Under the pieces are notes generated by a model. It was not told the DNA's origin, searched no databases, and worked only from the letters and a program-made list of their open reading frames with translations. From an uncultured Lachnospiraceae bacterium (GTDB lineage: Bacteria > Bacillota > Clostridia > Lachnospirales > Lachnospiraceae): a DNA stretch of 64,000 nucleotides. Both the position numbers and the translations under genes were made by a program. Location of the stretch: assembly GCA_910579465.1 (NCBI GenBank), contig CAJTUB010000006.1, positions 22,440 to 86,439 of the forward strand. Direction: 5' to 3'. Positions 25,113 to 34,382 of the stretch are shown one piece after another (within the stretch, counting starts at the first letter, position 1; each line of letters begins with the position of its first letter).

Positions 25113-26335
25113 GCTTCTTTCTCCTTTCCGCTTTCCTCTGCTTCAACATAGTTTTTATTCCAGATTACCGCAGTTTTCATCGGTGCATTTTTACTGTAGA
25201 TTTTATTCCGGTAGGCTCCCACCGGGTCCTTGATAAACTCCTCCTTGTCAATCAGCTCCACAATCTCATCGTAATGACTTTCCGCAAGGAGCCGGATTGC
25301 CTCCTCCATATGGTCCTGCCTGAAATTAATCGAGCCGAAAATCAAATGATTCTCAAACCCGAACGGCATCGTATCAAAGGAAATCTCCGGACCTAAGGAG
25401 AAGCTGTTGTAAATACCGTTACAGCCAAGCACCTTATGCCGGAACGCAATCCTGTGCTCCACGTCGCTTCCGCTGACGCCGATAAACACCGTCGCCCTGC
25501 CGCCTGATTTTTCTATAATTGCCTCCGCCAGCTCCTCTTCGGTGGCAAAGGTATTCTGCAGGTACTCTGCGCCGGTCTGCTTCAGCGCAAAGCGGACCTT
25601 CGGGGAATCCGCGGCGCTCCGCGCTACAAACAAAACCTTCGCGTCCTTATGGCTCCTTAAAATCAAATCCCCGATAAACATTCCGGTGGTTCCGAGTCCG
25701 AAGATTACCGTGCGCGTAAAAAGTTCCTCTTTCGCAATGCTGCGCGCCTGCTCCTCACTGCACTTATGCTTCCTCATTGCCACACGGAAGTTATGGGCGC
25801 TGCCCAAATCCTCCATGCGCTCTAACTGGAACAGCATGCAGGCAAACGGGTCCGGAAATACCATCTTCTTAGCAAAGGACAGCTTTAACTTCCCGTTTTC
25901 CACATAGCCGTCCGGAACCGGCAGCAGCATATCCGGATGAAAATACTGCTTGTCGCAAAACAGACCATCTGCCTTGTCACAGCCGTATTCAAAGTAGGTC
26001 TCGTCCTCCGTGTACCGGGTCGGATCATAGCTGTCGCCACCGCGGATCAGCACAATGGCAAAACGGTTCTGGGAGGGCACCCATACAATTCCCTCATGCC
26101 CGTTAATCAGACGCTCCTTTCCCTCCGGAAACTTGGCAGTCAGCCGTCCCTCACTGCCCATATGCATCAACTCGTTATCCGTACCGCAAAAGCCTACGAT
26201 AACAGGCTCACACAGCACCCCCTCCTTTGCTTCCTCCCCGCGCAGCCTCTGTCGCTTCGGATTACTGATTTCCACGTCTCCGTAAACTAACGGAGCCCCG
26301 GCATCATTTTGAAAATAGGTTCCCTTTACCTTCAT
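25109..26335 (-). CDS. Medium-chain dehydrogenase, glucose-dehydrogenase-like; candidate L-galactose 1-dehydrogenase
   Basis: A 408-residue protein, first gene of the operon. The ATG at 26335 has AGGAGG four bases upstream. The zinc-type motif VGFCGTDNELMHMG and INGHEG, the Rossmann loop FGLGTTGMFIG and the absence of the four-Cys structural zinc lobe recall glucose/aldose 1-dehydrogenases rather than alcohol dehydrogenases. With a mutarotase and a lactonase in the same operon, an aldose 1-dehydrogenase is exactly the missing step. I infer that it oxidises L-galactose (or L-fucose) to the lactone with NAD(P). It overlaps the next gene by four bases. Function is not proven by sequence. Confidence 0.78.
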   Translation of the reverse strand: MKVKGTYFQNDAGAPLVYGDVEISNPKRQRLRGEEAKEGVLCEPVIVGFCGTDNELMHMGSEGRLTAKFPEGKERLINGHEGIVWVPSQNRFAIVLIRGGDSYDPTRYTEDETYFEYGCDKADGLFCDKQYFHPDMLLPVPDGYVENGKLKLSFAKKMVFPDPFACMLFQLERMEDLGSAHNFRVAMRKHKCSEEQARSIAKEELFTRTVIFGLGTTGMFIGDLILRSHKDAKVLFVARSAADSPKVRFALKQTGAEYLQNTFATEEELAEAIIEKSGGRATVFIGVSGSDVEHRIAFRHKVLGCNGIYNSFSLGPEISFDTMPFGFENHLIFGSINFRQDHMEEAIRLLAESHYDEIVELIDKEEFIKDPVGAYRNKIYSKNAPMKTAVIWNKNYVEAEESGKEKEA

Positions 26336-26414
26336 TTTGCCTCCTGACCGTGCAGTCCTGCACACTATGTATCCTTTCCGGACTTTCACATTCTGCTTCG
26401 CATTCTATAGTTCT

Positions 26415-26442
26415 ATTATATCGCTTTCCCCGTCGATAACAA
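26415..26442 (-). promoter_or_regulatory. Promoter of the seven-gene sugar operon
   Basis: TTGTTA, 16 bases and a perfect TATAAT on the minus strand. The bases GGAAAGCGATATAA running into the -10 box match a catabolite-response element in its core but miss both outer positions, so carbon-catabolite repression is possible but weakly supported. No regulator gene lies in the operon. Confidence 0.65.
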
Positions 26443-26535
26443 GTCCTGTTTCCGACGATTGCCTGTTATTTATGTCATATTTTCGAAGTTCCTGATGATA
26501 CTTCCACACACTGACGCGGCATAATACGACACGGC

Positions 26536-26578
26536 AAAAAACGGCGGAACTCCCTTATAAGAAAGAGAAATCCGCCGC
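26536..26578 (-). terminator. Terminator after cheW
   Basis: On the minus strand CGGCGGA and TCCGCCG form a 7-bp GC-rich stem around a 22-base loop, followed by six T. It ends the prfB-cheW transcript and separates it from the sugar operon promoter. Confidence 0.75.
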
Positions 26579-26613
26579 TTATCAGAAGCGTCTGCAAAGA
26601 GAAGCATGCGCCC

Positions 26614-27078
26614 CTACGACTGCATTCTGCGCATCGCTTCCGCTATCTGTTCTTCTTCGTTTCCTTCGTACATCATGGAAGGATTCAGAAGCAGTACAAG
26701 CCTGCCCTGCTTATTGGCAATTGCACGCACATACGCCGTCTCCGGACTCTTGGCGATAATCGGTGTATCCGTAATGGCTTCCTCCGGGAAGTCTACCATT
26801 TCAAGCACCTCGTCCACCTTAAAGGCAAGCAGCTTCCCGTTATACTGTGTTACGATAAGCTTTGCCCTTGCCTGGTCCGTCAGCTCCTCCAGCAAAAACT
26901 TTCTTCGCAGACTGTAGACCGGAATCACTTCCCCGCGCAGGTTCATAAGTCCCAAAATACGGCCCGGCGCATTCGGCACCGCTACAATATCCGTGATCGG
27001 CTCGATGCCGGTTACCAGCTGGACATCAAATCCATATTGTTCTTCTCCGATACTAAAAATAATATCTGTCTCTGACAT
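26614..27078 (-). CDS. cheW: Chemotaxis coupling protein CheW
   Basis: A 154-residue single CheW domain: IIFSIGEEQYGFDV at the start, PGRILGLMNLRGEVIPVYSL in the middle and late AFKVDEVLEMV. CheW bridges chemoreceptors and the CheA kinase at the cell poles. It lies 21 bases after prfB and before a terminator, so it is probably co-transcribed with prfB, away from the main chemotaxis operon. No CheA or receptor is encoded in the window. The length is normal for the family. Confidence 0.93.
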   Translation of the reverse strand: MSETDIIFSIGEEQYGFDVQLVTGIEPITDIVAVPNAPGRILGLMNLRGEVIPVYSLRRKFLLEELTDQARAKLIVTQYNGKLLAFKVDEVLEMVDFPEEAITDTPIIAKSPETAYVRAIANKQGRLVLLLNPSMMYEGNEEEQIAEAMRRMQS

Positions 27079-27099
27079 AAAACCTCCTCCTCTGAGTTC

Positions 27100-28219
27100 C
27101 TACTCTTTTGTTTTTCCTGTTGCATCCCACCGCAGATATGCATTGATAAACGGGTCCAGATTACCGTCCAGGACGGTCTGCGCATTGCCGACCTCCTCGT
27201 TCGTCCGGTGATCCTTTACCAGCGTATACGGCTGTAATACATAAGAGCGAATCTGGTTTCCAAAGTTAATATCTCTCACCTCTCCGCGGATATCCGATTC
27301 CTTTTCCGCGCTTTCCTGCTTTTGCAGCAGATACAGCTTTGCCTTTAACATCTGCATCGCTTTGTCCTTATTCTGGAACTGGGAGCGTTCGTTCTGGCAC
27401 TGCACCACGATTCCGGTCGGCAGATGTGTAATACGGATAGCAGAAGATGTCTTGTTGACGTGCTGGCCGCCTGCGCCGCTGGAGCGGTATGTGTCAATCC
27501 GCAGGTCCTTCTCGTCAATCTCTATCTCCGGTGCCTCCTCTAAATCCGGCATGATATCACAGGAAACAAACGAAGTCTGCCGTTTTCCTGCCGCATTGAA
27601 CGGGGAAATCCTCACCAGGCGATGGACGCCGCGCTCCGATTTTAAGTAACCGTAGGCGTTCTCCCCGTGAATTTCCAGCGTCACTGACTTATACCCGGCT
27701 TCGTCGCCGTCCAGAAAGTCAATCAGCTCCGTCGTAAATCCTTTTTTGTCCGCCCAGCGCTGGTACATCCGGCAAAGCATGGAAGCCCAGTCACAGCTTT
27801 CCGTACCGCCTGCTCCTGCATGCAGCGTAAGTATGGCGTCGCTTTTATCATATTCACCGCAAAGCAACGTACTTAAATGCAGCCGCTCGTAATGGGCACG
27901 GAACAGTTCCATTGCCTCCTGCACTTCCGGAACAAGGGACGCGTCTGAAGTCTCATACCCCATCTCCAGATAGGTCTGGACGTCCTCGTACTCGGTTTTC
28001 AACTCCTCGTAATCCTCTACCGCGTCCTTGAGATTTTTCAGTTCCTTCATATAGCCCTGGGACTTGTCCGCATTATCCCAAAAACCCGGCTCCTGCATAA
28101 TGGTTTCTAACTCCTGGATTTTCTCACGTTTGACCGTGAGGTCAAAGTGAATCCCCCATTTCAAGCAGCGGCTTTTCATAGCCGGAGAGTTCATATTTAA
28201 TGGCATCCAACTCTACCAC
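27100..28219 (-). CDS. prfB: Peptide chain release factor 2, made by programmed +1 frameshift
   Basis: RF2 (about 372 residues) recognises UGA and UAA stop codons. Reading starts at a GTG at 28219, four bases after AAGGTGA, and gives VELDAIKYELSGYEKPL up to codon 25 (CTT); codon 26 is an in-frame TGA at 28144-28142. Shifting +1 (CTT TGA C to CTT T GAC) continues as DLTVKREK to the end at 27100. The SPFNAAG stretch and the catalytic GGQ loop in SSGAGGQHVNKT are present. An ATG at 28249 in the same first frame has no ribosome site. The frameshift lets RF2 level regulate its own synthesis. The gene follows secA after 74 bases, as in many Firmicutes. Confidence 0.95.
28141..28158 (-). promoter_or_regulatory. 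prfB: prfB +1 recoding site
   Basis: On the minus strand a Shine-Dalgarno-like GGGGGA is followed after a short spacer by CTT TGA C, the conserved slippery site. The distance from the G run to CTT is five bases, two longer than I recall for Escherichia coli. The stop falls at codon 26, the usual position, if the GTG start is right. Confidence 0.9.
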
Positions 28220-28293
28220 CTGCTCACCTTCTTTCTTTACTTTCTGCATATTTATATCAAAACGCCGCCGTCCGGCTGAGACCGTCCGGCAAT

Positions 28294-30864
28294 TCATGCG
28301 TTTCTTCCGCAGCACTTCTTATATTTTAATCCGGAGCCGCACGGGCAAGGGTCATTCGGCATCACCTTCTTATCTGTGCGCTTCACCGGCCCCTTTGCAA
28401 CCGTATCGTCACGGTTCGTTCCGGTTACCTTTGCCACCTGTTCACGCTCCACCTTCTGCTCGATACGTACATTCATTAACGCCTTTACAGTATCCTCGGC
28501 GATTGCCTCGGTCATCGCATTGAACATATCAAAGCCCTGGAACTTATACTCTGTAAGCGGGTCGCGCTGCCCGTATGCCTGCACGCCGATACCCTGACGG
28601 AGCTGGTCCATATCGTCAATGTGGTCCATCCACTTGTGGTCAATGACACGGAGCAGAATCACACGCTCAATCTCACGCAACGCCTCTTTCTCCGGAAACT
28701 CTGCCTCCTTTGCCTCATAAAACCTGACTGCCTCCGCCTTCAGCTGCTGCACCAGCTCCTTCTTGCGCATATGCTTTTTCTGCTCTTCGGTCAGACGGAC
28801 CGGCTCAATCGGCACAATCGGCAGCAGCATGGCATTTAACTCCCGGAGCTCCCAGTTTTCCGCGTCCTGGTCGTCGCTGATACAGGAATCCACGCAGCCT
28901 TCTACCACATCATTAATCATCTTAAAGACGGTTTCGCGCATATTAGCGCCTTCCAATACCTTTTTCCGTTCTGCATAAATAATCTCTCTCTGCTCGTTAT
29001 TAACACGGTCATATTCGAGAAGATTTTTACGGATACCAAAATTGTTATTCTCTATCTTCTTCTGCGCCTTCTCCACGGCAGAGCTTAACATTTTATGCTC
29101 AATCTGCTCACCGTCTTCAAAGCCCAGCGAATTGAACATATTGATTAAACGTTCTGTACCAAACAGACGCATCAGGTCGTCCTCAAGCGAAATATAAAAT
29201 CTGGACTCACCCGGGTCACCCTGACGTCCGGCACGTCCGCGCAGCTGGTTGTCGATACGTCTGGACTCATGGCGCTCCGTACCGATAATCTTTAAGCCGC
29301 CAAGCTCCTTGACGCCCTCGCCAAGCTTAATATCCGTACCACGGCCTGCCATATTCGTCGCAATCGTAACTGCGCCCATCTGCCCGGCATCGGCAATAAT
29401 CTGTGCCTCCAGCTCGTGGAACTTTGCATTCAGCACCTTATGCGGCACATTCCTGCGATGAAGCATTTCGCTGAGCTCCTCGGAGGCCTCGATGGTAATC
29501 GTACCGACCAGAACCGGCTGACCGGTCTGGTTTGCCGCAATAATCTCCTCCACGATAGCCGCGAGCTTCTCACGGCGGCTCTTATAAACCGCATCCTCTT
29601 TATCCACACGGGCAATCGGACGGTTGGTCGGAATCTCTACAACATCCATGCCGTAAATTTCACGGAACTCCTTTTCCTCGGTCAGCGCCGTACCTGTCAT
29701 ACCGCACTTTTTCTCATACTTATTGAAGAAGTTCTGGAAGGTAATTGTCGCAAGCGTTTTACTCTCTCTTTTTACCTTTACATGCTCCTTTGCCTCGATT
29801 GCCTGGTGCAGACCGTCGGAATAACGCCTGCCCGGCATAATACGTCCGGTAAAGTCATCTACAATCAGCACCTCGTCGTTCTGTACGACATAATCCTTAT
29901 CCCGCGCCATCAGATAATGCGCACGCAGCGCAAGGATAATATTGTGCTGGATTTCCATATTCTCCGGGTCGGCAAGGTTCTCAATCCGGAAGAACTGCTC
30001 TACCTTCTGCACGCCTTCTTCCGTCAGGTTTACACTCTTATCCTTCTCATTGACAACAAAGTCGCCCTCCTCCTGCTGCTCCTCTCCCATGATAATCTCC
30101 ATCTTGGAGAGCTCCTTTTCCGTACCTCTGACCAGCTGCCTTGCCAGAATATCACACATCTGATACAGGCTTGTGGACTTCCCGCTCTGCCCGGAAATAA
30201 TTAACGGGGTACGCGCCTCATCAATCAATACGGAGTCCACCTCATCGATAATCGCATAATGCAGCCCCCGCATTACAAGCTGTTCCTTATAGATAACCAT
30301 GTTATCACGCAGATAATCAAAGCCGAACTCATTGTTCGTGCCATAGGTAATATCACAGGCATACGCCGCCCGGCGCTCGGTATTATCCATACTGTTTAAA
30401 ATACAGCCTACCGTCAGGCCAAGGAACCGGAACACCTGTCCCATCCACTCCGAGTCACGCTTTGCCAGATAGTCATTAACCGTGACAATATGGACGCCCT
30501 CGCCGTCCAGTGCATTCAGATACGCCGGCAGAAGCTCGGTCTGGGTCTTACCCTCACCGGTACGCATCTCCACGATACGCCCCTGATGCAAAATAATACC
30601 ACCAAGAATCTGCACATCATAATGCCTTTGTCCGAGGACACGCTTCGTCGTCTCACGCACTACGGCATAGGCCTCCGGCAGAAGGGAATCCTTCGTCTCC
30701 CCCTTTGCAAGACGCTCCTTAAACTCTACGGTCTTTGCGGAAAGCTCCTCATCCGACAATGCCGCTACCGTTGCCTCTAGTCCATTTATTTTCTCCAGAA
30801 CCGGTCGAATCAATTTTATTTCTCTCTCACTGTGTGTTCCGAATATTTTCTGTATTAAACCCAT
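28294..30864 (-). CDS. secA: Preprotein translocase ATPase SecA
   Basis: An 856-residue motor ATPase. The ATG at 30864 has AGGAGA six bases upstream; six codons of upstream frame are ignored. Walker A RTGEGKTQTE lies near residue 100, the DEAD-type box DEVDSVLIDEARTP near 205, and motif VI region RAGRQGDPGESRFY near 545. The C-terminal zinc-binding SEC-C module CPCGSGLKYKKCC binds SecB or ribosomes in other bacteria. SecA drives protein export through SecYEG. It has its own promoter at 30964-30992. In Bacillus hpf lies directly upstream; here about 4.8 kb is inserted between them. Confidence 0.97.
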   Translation of the reverse strand: MGLIQKIFGTHSEREIKLIRPVLEKINGLEATVAALSDEELSAKTVEFKERLAKGETKDSLLPEAYAVVRETTKRVLGQRHYDVQILGGIILHQGRIVEMRTGEGKTQTELLPAYLNALDGEGVHIVTVNDYLAKRDSEWMGQVFRFLGLTVGCILNSMDNTERRAAYACDITYGTNNEFGFDYLRDNMVIYKEQLVMRGLHYAIIDEVDSVLIDEARTPLIISGQSGKSTSLYQMCDILARQLVRGTEKELSKMEIIMGEEQQEEGDFVVNEKDKSVNLTEEGVQKVEQFFRIENLADPENMEIQHNIILALRAHYLMARDKDYVVQNDEVLIVDDFTGRIMPGRRYSDGLHQAIEAKEHVKVKRESKTLATITFQNFFNKYEKKCGMTGTALTEEKEFREIYGMDVVEIPTNRPIARVDKEDAVYKSRREKLAAIVEEIIAANQTGQPVLVGTITIEASEELSEMLHRRNVPHKVLNAKFHELEAQIIADAGQMGAVTIATNMAGRGTDIKLGEGVKELGGLKIIGTERHESRRIDNQLRGRAGRQGDPGESRFYISLEDDLMRLFGTERLINMFNSLGFEDGEQIEHKMLSSAVEKAQKKIENNNFGIRKNLLEYDRVNNEQREIIYAERKKVLEGANMRETVFKMINDVVEGCVDSCISDDQDAENWELRELNAMLLPIVPIEPVRLTEEQKKHMRKKELVQQLKAEAVRFYEAKEAEFPEKEALREIERVILLRVIDHKWMDHIDDMDQLRQGIGVQAYGQRDPLTEYKFQGFDMFNAMTEAIAEDTVKALMNVRIEQKVEREQVAKVTGTNRDDTVAKGPVKRTDKKVMPNDPCPCGSGLKYKKCCGRNA

Positions 30865-30963
30865 CTGTTTTCTCCTAATCATTGCTGATTCTTACTTCTC
30901 TTATTACGTTTCCCCGCATGTCTCTTAGTACGAAAAGGTCACATGAAGTCCATAATAAGATTA

Positions 30964-30992
30964 TTGTAACATTACTTTTCCATTTATTCAAC
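30964..30992 (-). promoter_or_regulatory. Sigma-A promoter of secA
   Basis: TTGAAT, 17 bases, TACAAT on the minus strand, giving a leader of roughly 90 bases before the secA start. It makes secA expression independent of the inserted GH32 segment. Confidence 0.65.
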
Positions 30993-31052
30993 CTTTTCCT
31001 TCACTTTTTTATTCCCGGAGAAATTTTGCAGCCGATGCGGCAGAGTCTCTTT

Positions 31053-32507
31053 TCAGGAAAGCGAAATTGTATATTTCTGAATTGCCGTCACTGCTGTCCC
31101 GTCACAAAAAAAGCTGATTTCTTCTGCTTTTAGCGGCGTGTAGAGCGTTGTGCTTAAAACCTGCTCTCCGTCATTGACAAAGATTTCTGCAGAATATTTA
31201 TCTAAAATCAGCCGGAACTTCGGCTGTTCCTTTGGATATTTTACCTTTACCCGCCTGTAAGCGATGGTATCACGAACCATGCCGGAACAGGTCCGGTCCA
31301 GTTCCAGCATATTTCTTTCCCGGTGATAGGTCAGGCTGGTATGAAACTGTTCATTCTGTGCAAAACGAATCGAAAATGTCTGGTAGTCCCCGCCTAATAG
31401 CTCCACTGTCATATCCAGCACACGGCCCCGGATTTCCGGCAGACAGCATTCCCCCGCAATCTCTTTTCCATTATAACGAACCGGTGCAGTATAATACCGC
31501 TCTATTTCATGGACAGGCCTCTGCACCATTTTCCCATCTACGAGTTTCAGTTCTCTCGGCAGCGTCATCATACATGCCCACCTTTGTCCTGCCGGACGGA
31601 TATCGGAATCCCATGACTGCATCCACGCAATCATAATCCGTCTTCCGTCCGGTGCAAGCATTGTCTGCGGGGCGTAAAAATCAAGTCCGTCATCCAGTGA
31701 ATGAACCTGCCGGTAAGCAAATTCATGCTTTTCCCGTTGATATTCCCCGATAAAATAAACCGCATTATTCCCGTTGTGAAATTCCTCATCTGCATGCATT
31801 TCCTGGGGAGATGCAATTAACACATACTGCCCGTCCATGCAGAAGAAATCCGGGCATTCCCACATGCTTCCGAGCTTGCCTGACGAATCACCCGCGAGCA
31901 CCGATACATACTTCCACCTGCAGAAATCTTCCGAATGGAATAAGACGACCTGCGGCATCCCCTCATTTGTTTTATTCCCGGCGAGCATATAATACCCATC
32001 CGGCTCTTTCCAGATTTTCGGGTCCCGGAAATGCTCCCTGCTGAAACCTTCCGGCAGCATGGAGCCTGTAATTACAGGGTTTTGTCCGGATTTTTTATAA
32101 CTACGTCCGTTACCGACTGCGATACATTGATTCTGATATTCCTTCTGCACTCCGTCACATTCCTCTTTCCGGACTCCGGTATAAACCAGTACATGTCCGG
32201 CTTCTGTTTCCATTCCCGAACCGGAAAAGCAGCCCGCCTCATCATAGGTCTGATCCGGCGCTAACGCAACCGGAAGACCTTCCCATTTTATGAAATCCTC
32301 TGTCACACAATGGCCCCAGTGCATCGGCCCCCACTGTGCGCTGTACGGATGATACTGGTAAAACAAATGGACTTTTCCCTGATATACGGAAAATCCATTT
32401 GGGTCGTTCATCCATCCGATGGGTGGAGCAACATGAAATACCGGCAATTCCTCTTGTGCCACACAGTTTTCCTTCATATATTTATTTGCTTTTTCCAGCT
32501 GATTCAT
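31053..32507 (-). CDS. GH32 beta-fructofuranosidase (sucrose-6-phosphate hydrolase/fructanase type)
   Basis: A 484-residue enzyme. The ATG at 32507 follows AAGGAGA by six bases; the frame is open 65 codons further, through a promoter-like -10 box, which I exclude. The catalytic nucleophile is Asp35 in GWMNDPNG, the transition-state Asp lies in HFRDPKIW, and the acid/base Glu in MWECPDFF near residue 217, the three GH32 landmarks. A beta-sandwich follows the five-blade propeller. There is no signal peptide, so it should cleave imported sucrose, sucrose-6-phosphate or short fructans. No PTS, ABC permease or fructokinase gene adjoins it. It sits inside the segment that splits hpf from secA. Confidence 0.92.
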   Translation of the reverse strand: MNQLEKANKYMKENCVAQEELPVFHVAPPIGWMNDPNGFSVYQGKVHLFYQYHPYSAQWGPMHWGHCVTEDFIKWEGLPVALAPDQTYDEAGCFSGSGMETEAGHVLVYTGVRKEECDGVQKEYQNQCIAVGNGRSYKKSGQNPVITGSMLPEGFSREHFRDPKIWKEPDGYYMLAGNKTNEGMPQVVLFHSEDFCRWKYVSVLAGDSSGKLGSMWECPDFFCMDGQYVLIASPQEMHADEEFHNGNNAVYFIGEYQREKHEFAYRQVHSLDDGLDFYAPQTMLAPDGRRIMIAWMQSWDSDIRPAGQRWACMMTLPRELKLVDGKMVQRPVHEIERYYTAPVRYNGKEIAGECCLPEIRGRVLDMTVELLGGDYQTFSIRFAQNEQFHTSLTYHRERNMLELDRTCSGMVRDTIAYRRVKVKYPKEQPKFRLILDKYSAEIFVNDGEQVLSTTLYTPLKAEEISFFCDGTAVTAIQKYTISLS

Positions 32508-32817
32508 CCATGTTCTCCTTCCTGCCATAAGACCATTCCCGCTTCCATTTCTTCCATTATACCACATATCCTGGAGCCATACTATAAAATACGGAAACTT
32601 GAGAACATGTGGAGCCATACTCCTCCCATCCTTCAAACAACGTGTGCAATCAGGAAAAGGGGGCGGTCTCTTCCTTTCTTTTTGCCAAATAAAATTTTGC
32701 AATAACTTAAATTCTTTTGTTTTCCTCAGCCTCTTTTTTGACCAATATCTCTATCAGAGAAAAACAAAAAAGGCTGCGCACTAATTACTTAGTGCAACAG
32801 CCCCAAGAGACACCTTA
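32508..32817 (-). other. Intergenic stretch upstream of GH32
   Basis: No gene. It holds an extended -10 box for the GH32 gene (TGGTATAAT on the minus strand, 32556-32561, with no good -35) and the terminator of the upstream lipoprotein gene at 32766-32802. Confidence 0.5.
32766..32802 (-). terminator. Terminator of the EF-hand-like lipoprotein gene
   Basis: On the minus strand GGCTG-TT-GCACTAA pairs with TTAGTGC-G-CAGCC around a short loop and is followed by six T. Confidence 0.85.
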
Positions 32818-34122
32818 TCAATCGGAATCTGCTCTCCCCGCTCCAGAGTCAGCATTGGAAGCAGTTCCCGTAAGCATAAAACGCAGCAGAGAGTCATGAT
32901 ACCTGCCTGCCCGGCTGACTGGAACCGCTTTTACGGCACCGTCCGCCGCAATCGCACAGTAGTGCTCATGCCGGTCAAATACGTCGAGGACCTGTTCCTC
33001 TTCTCCTCCCTGGTAAACAACTGCCAAATCCCATTTTGTAAGAACACATACCCCGCGGTTCGGGGAATATTCCACTGCTTCTATCCCATTGATAGCGGCA
33101 GGGCGAACTACAAACTGCTCCCTTACTGGCATTTCGTCCGCGTAGATTACAAATGTTTTATCCCCATAGTCATGATTGCTTCTTGTATAAAACACCCGGA
33201 CCGCGTAGCCTTTCTGCCCTTTCTCATTATATCCTGCTTCTTCCTTTTCCGATATCTGGACCCTGAAAAGCTCCAATTCCCCAAATTCGCTGTTTGCCAG
33301 ACACTCTGTCCAATACTCCTCCGAAAAAGGGAATTGCGGTTCCTTCCGGTTCGTAAACTCCACCGGGGTCTGCTGTTTCACTACCAATTCCCCGTTTACA
33401 TATTCACTTTCATAATAAACAAGAACGCCGTCTTCATTAATCCTATAAAATGACACTCCGTGCCTCTCATCCACAGAACCCCAGAGCGTCATATCCGCGT
33501 CAAGAATCATGGAACCTACTATGGTATCATCCAAGGAAAGGGCAGCCAACGGTGCACCAGAAACTGAAAGCAAGTCAATCCGGCCCGCATAAAACCCGAT
33601 GTTGGTTAATGCAGGACAGTTTTCAATCTGAAGCGTCCCAATCGGTCCCCACCCTTCCGAACCGCCAAAAGCCTGCAGCACCGGATGATTCCGGATTATT
33701 ACCTGCCTTGCAGAAAAATTTTCAGCATCTATATCTGTCAGATTTGGAAAATATTCAAACCCGTCCAGACATTCTTCACTAAAATTATAGCCACCGGGCT
33801 GCATTTTTGTCACGGCTCCCCGCTCCGTCCAGGAAAGGAATCCATCTGAATCCTTATCATATTCCTCTTTGATAAACTCCCGGAATACCGCGCTCGTAAA
33901 ATGCGTCTCATCAATTGGAATCGCTGGCTCCGTTAGAGAAGGTGTCTTTGTCACCTCCGGCGTCACAGCTACGGTTACTTCGGGGGTAAGAGACGAAGTT
34001 CCCATACTCACTGTCAGGGTTACTCTCCCGCCACTCTCCTGCCCTTTCTGACAGGCGCAGAGCGCACCTGTCAGAATCCAGAAAAGGAGCATATTCTTCA
34101 CTGTTTTTCGTATCCTTTTCAT
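32818..34122 (-). CDS. Lipoprotein with EF-hand-like calcium loop and leucine-rich-type repeats
   Basis: A 434-residue predicted lipoprotein. The signal peptide ends in a lipobox-like LTGALCAC (about residues 18-25), followed by a Thr/Val/Pro linker (about 30-70). Residues about 88-98 contain DKDSDGFLS, an EF-hand or dockerin-type calcium loop. Next come short repeats of the LRR type (FPNLTDIDAENF, HPVLQAFGG, CPALTNIGF). The C-terminal half has no recognised domain. It is probably a surface-anchored protein-binding or adhesion factor. GGAGG precedes the ATG, and a strong terminator follows. It lies in the insertion between hpf and secA, next to a recombinase remnant. I do not recognise a named family. 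Confidence 0.72.
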   Translation of the reverse strand: MKRIRKTVKNMLLFWILTGALCACQKGQESGGRVTLTVSMGTSSLTPEVTVAVTPEVTKTPSLTEPAIPIDETHFTSAVFREFIKEEYDKDSDGFLSWTERGAVTKMQPGGYNFSEECLDGFEYFPNLTDIDAENFSARQVIIRNHPVLQAFGGSEGWGPIGTLQIENCPALTNIGFYAGRIDLLSVSGAPLAALSLDDTIVGSMILDADMTLWGSVDERHGVSFYRINEDGVLVYYESEYVNGELVVKQQTPVEFTNRKEPQFPFSEEYWTECLANSEFGELELFRVQISEKEEAGYNEKGQKGYAVRVFYTRSNHDYGDKTFVIYADEMPVREQFVVRPAAINGIEAVEYSPNRGVCVLTKWDLAVVYQGGEEEQVLDVFDRHEHYCAIAADGAVKAVPVSRAGRYHDSLLRFMLTGTASNADSGAGRADSD

Positions 34123-34382
34123 TCTATCCTCCTAATATTCACTTGCCTTTAATTTCGGTCTGTTATACGTTCTTCCACTATTGTTAAAAGTTCCAATGAT
34201 ATACTACCATTGAACTGTCATAAAAGAAATTACTTTTTTTTGGGGGGTGATTTTCGTTGCTTTTCGTTGGTTTTCGTTGGTTTTTGTTGCTCTTCTGCGG
34301 CTTTTTGTCTTTTACTCCTTTTATCTTTTATCATAGAACAATAAAACGCCTTTGACAATGGTATAATGCAAAGTAAAAATTT
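34123..34382. repeat. Intergenic with four 10-bp tandem repeats
   Basis: Four near-identical decamers, TTTTCGTTG plus C or G, run head to tail at 34251-34290; the last has one change. The 10-bp period would put each copy on the same DNA face. No gene is seen in this stretch. Confidence 0.6.

Noticed and set aside
26410..26430. Clear catabolite-response element at the sugar operon
   Set aside because: The core matches but both outer positions fail; mentioned only as a weak possibility.
32508..32702. 65-codon N-terminal extension of GH32
   Set aside because: It crosses an extended -10 box and has no GH32 similarity; the ATG at 32507 has a ribosome site.
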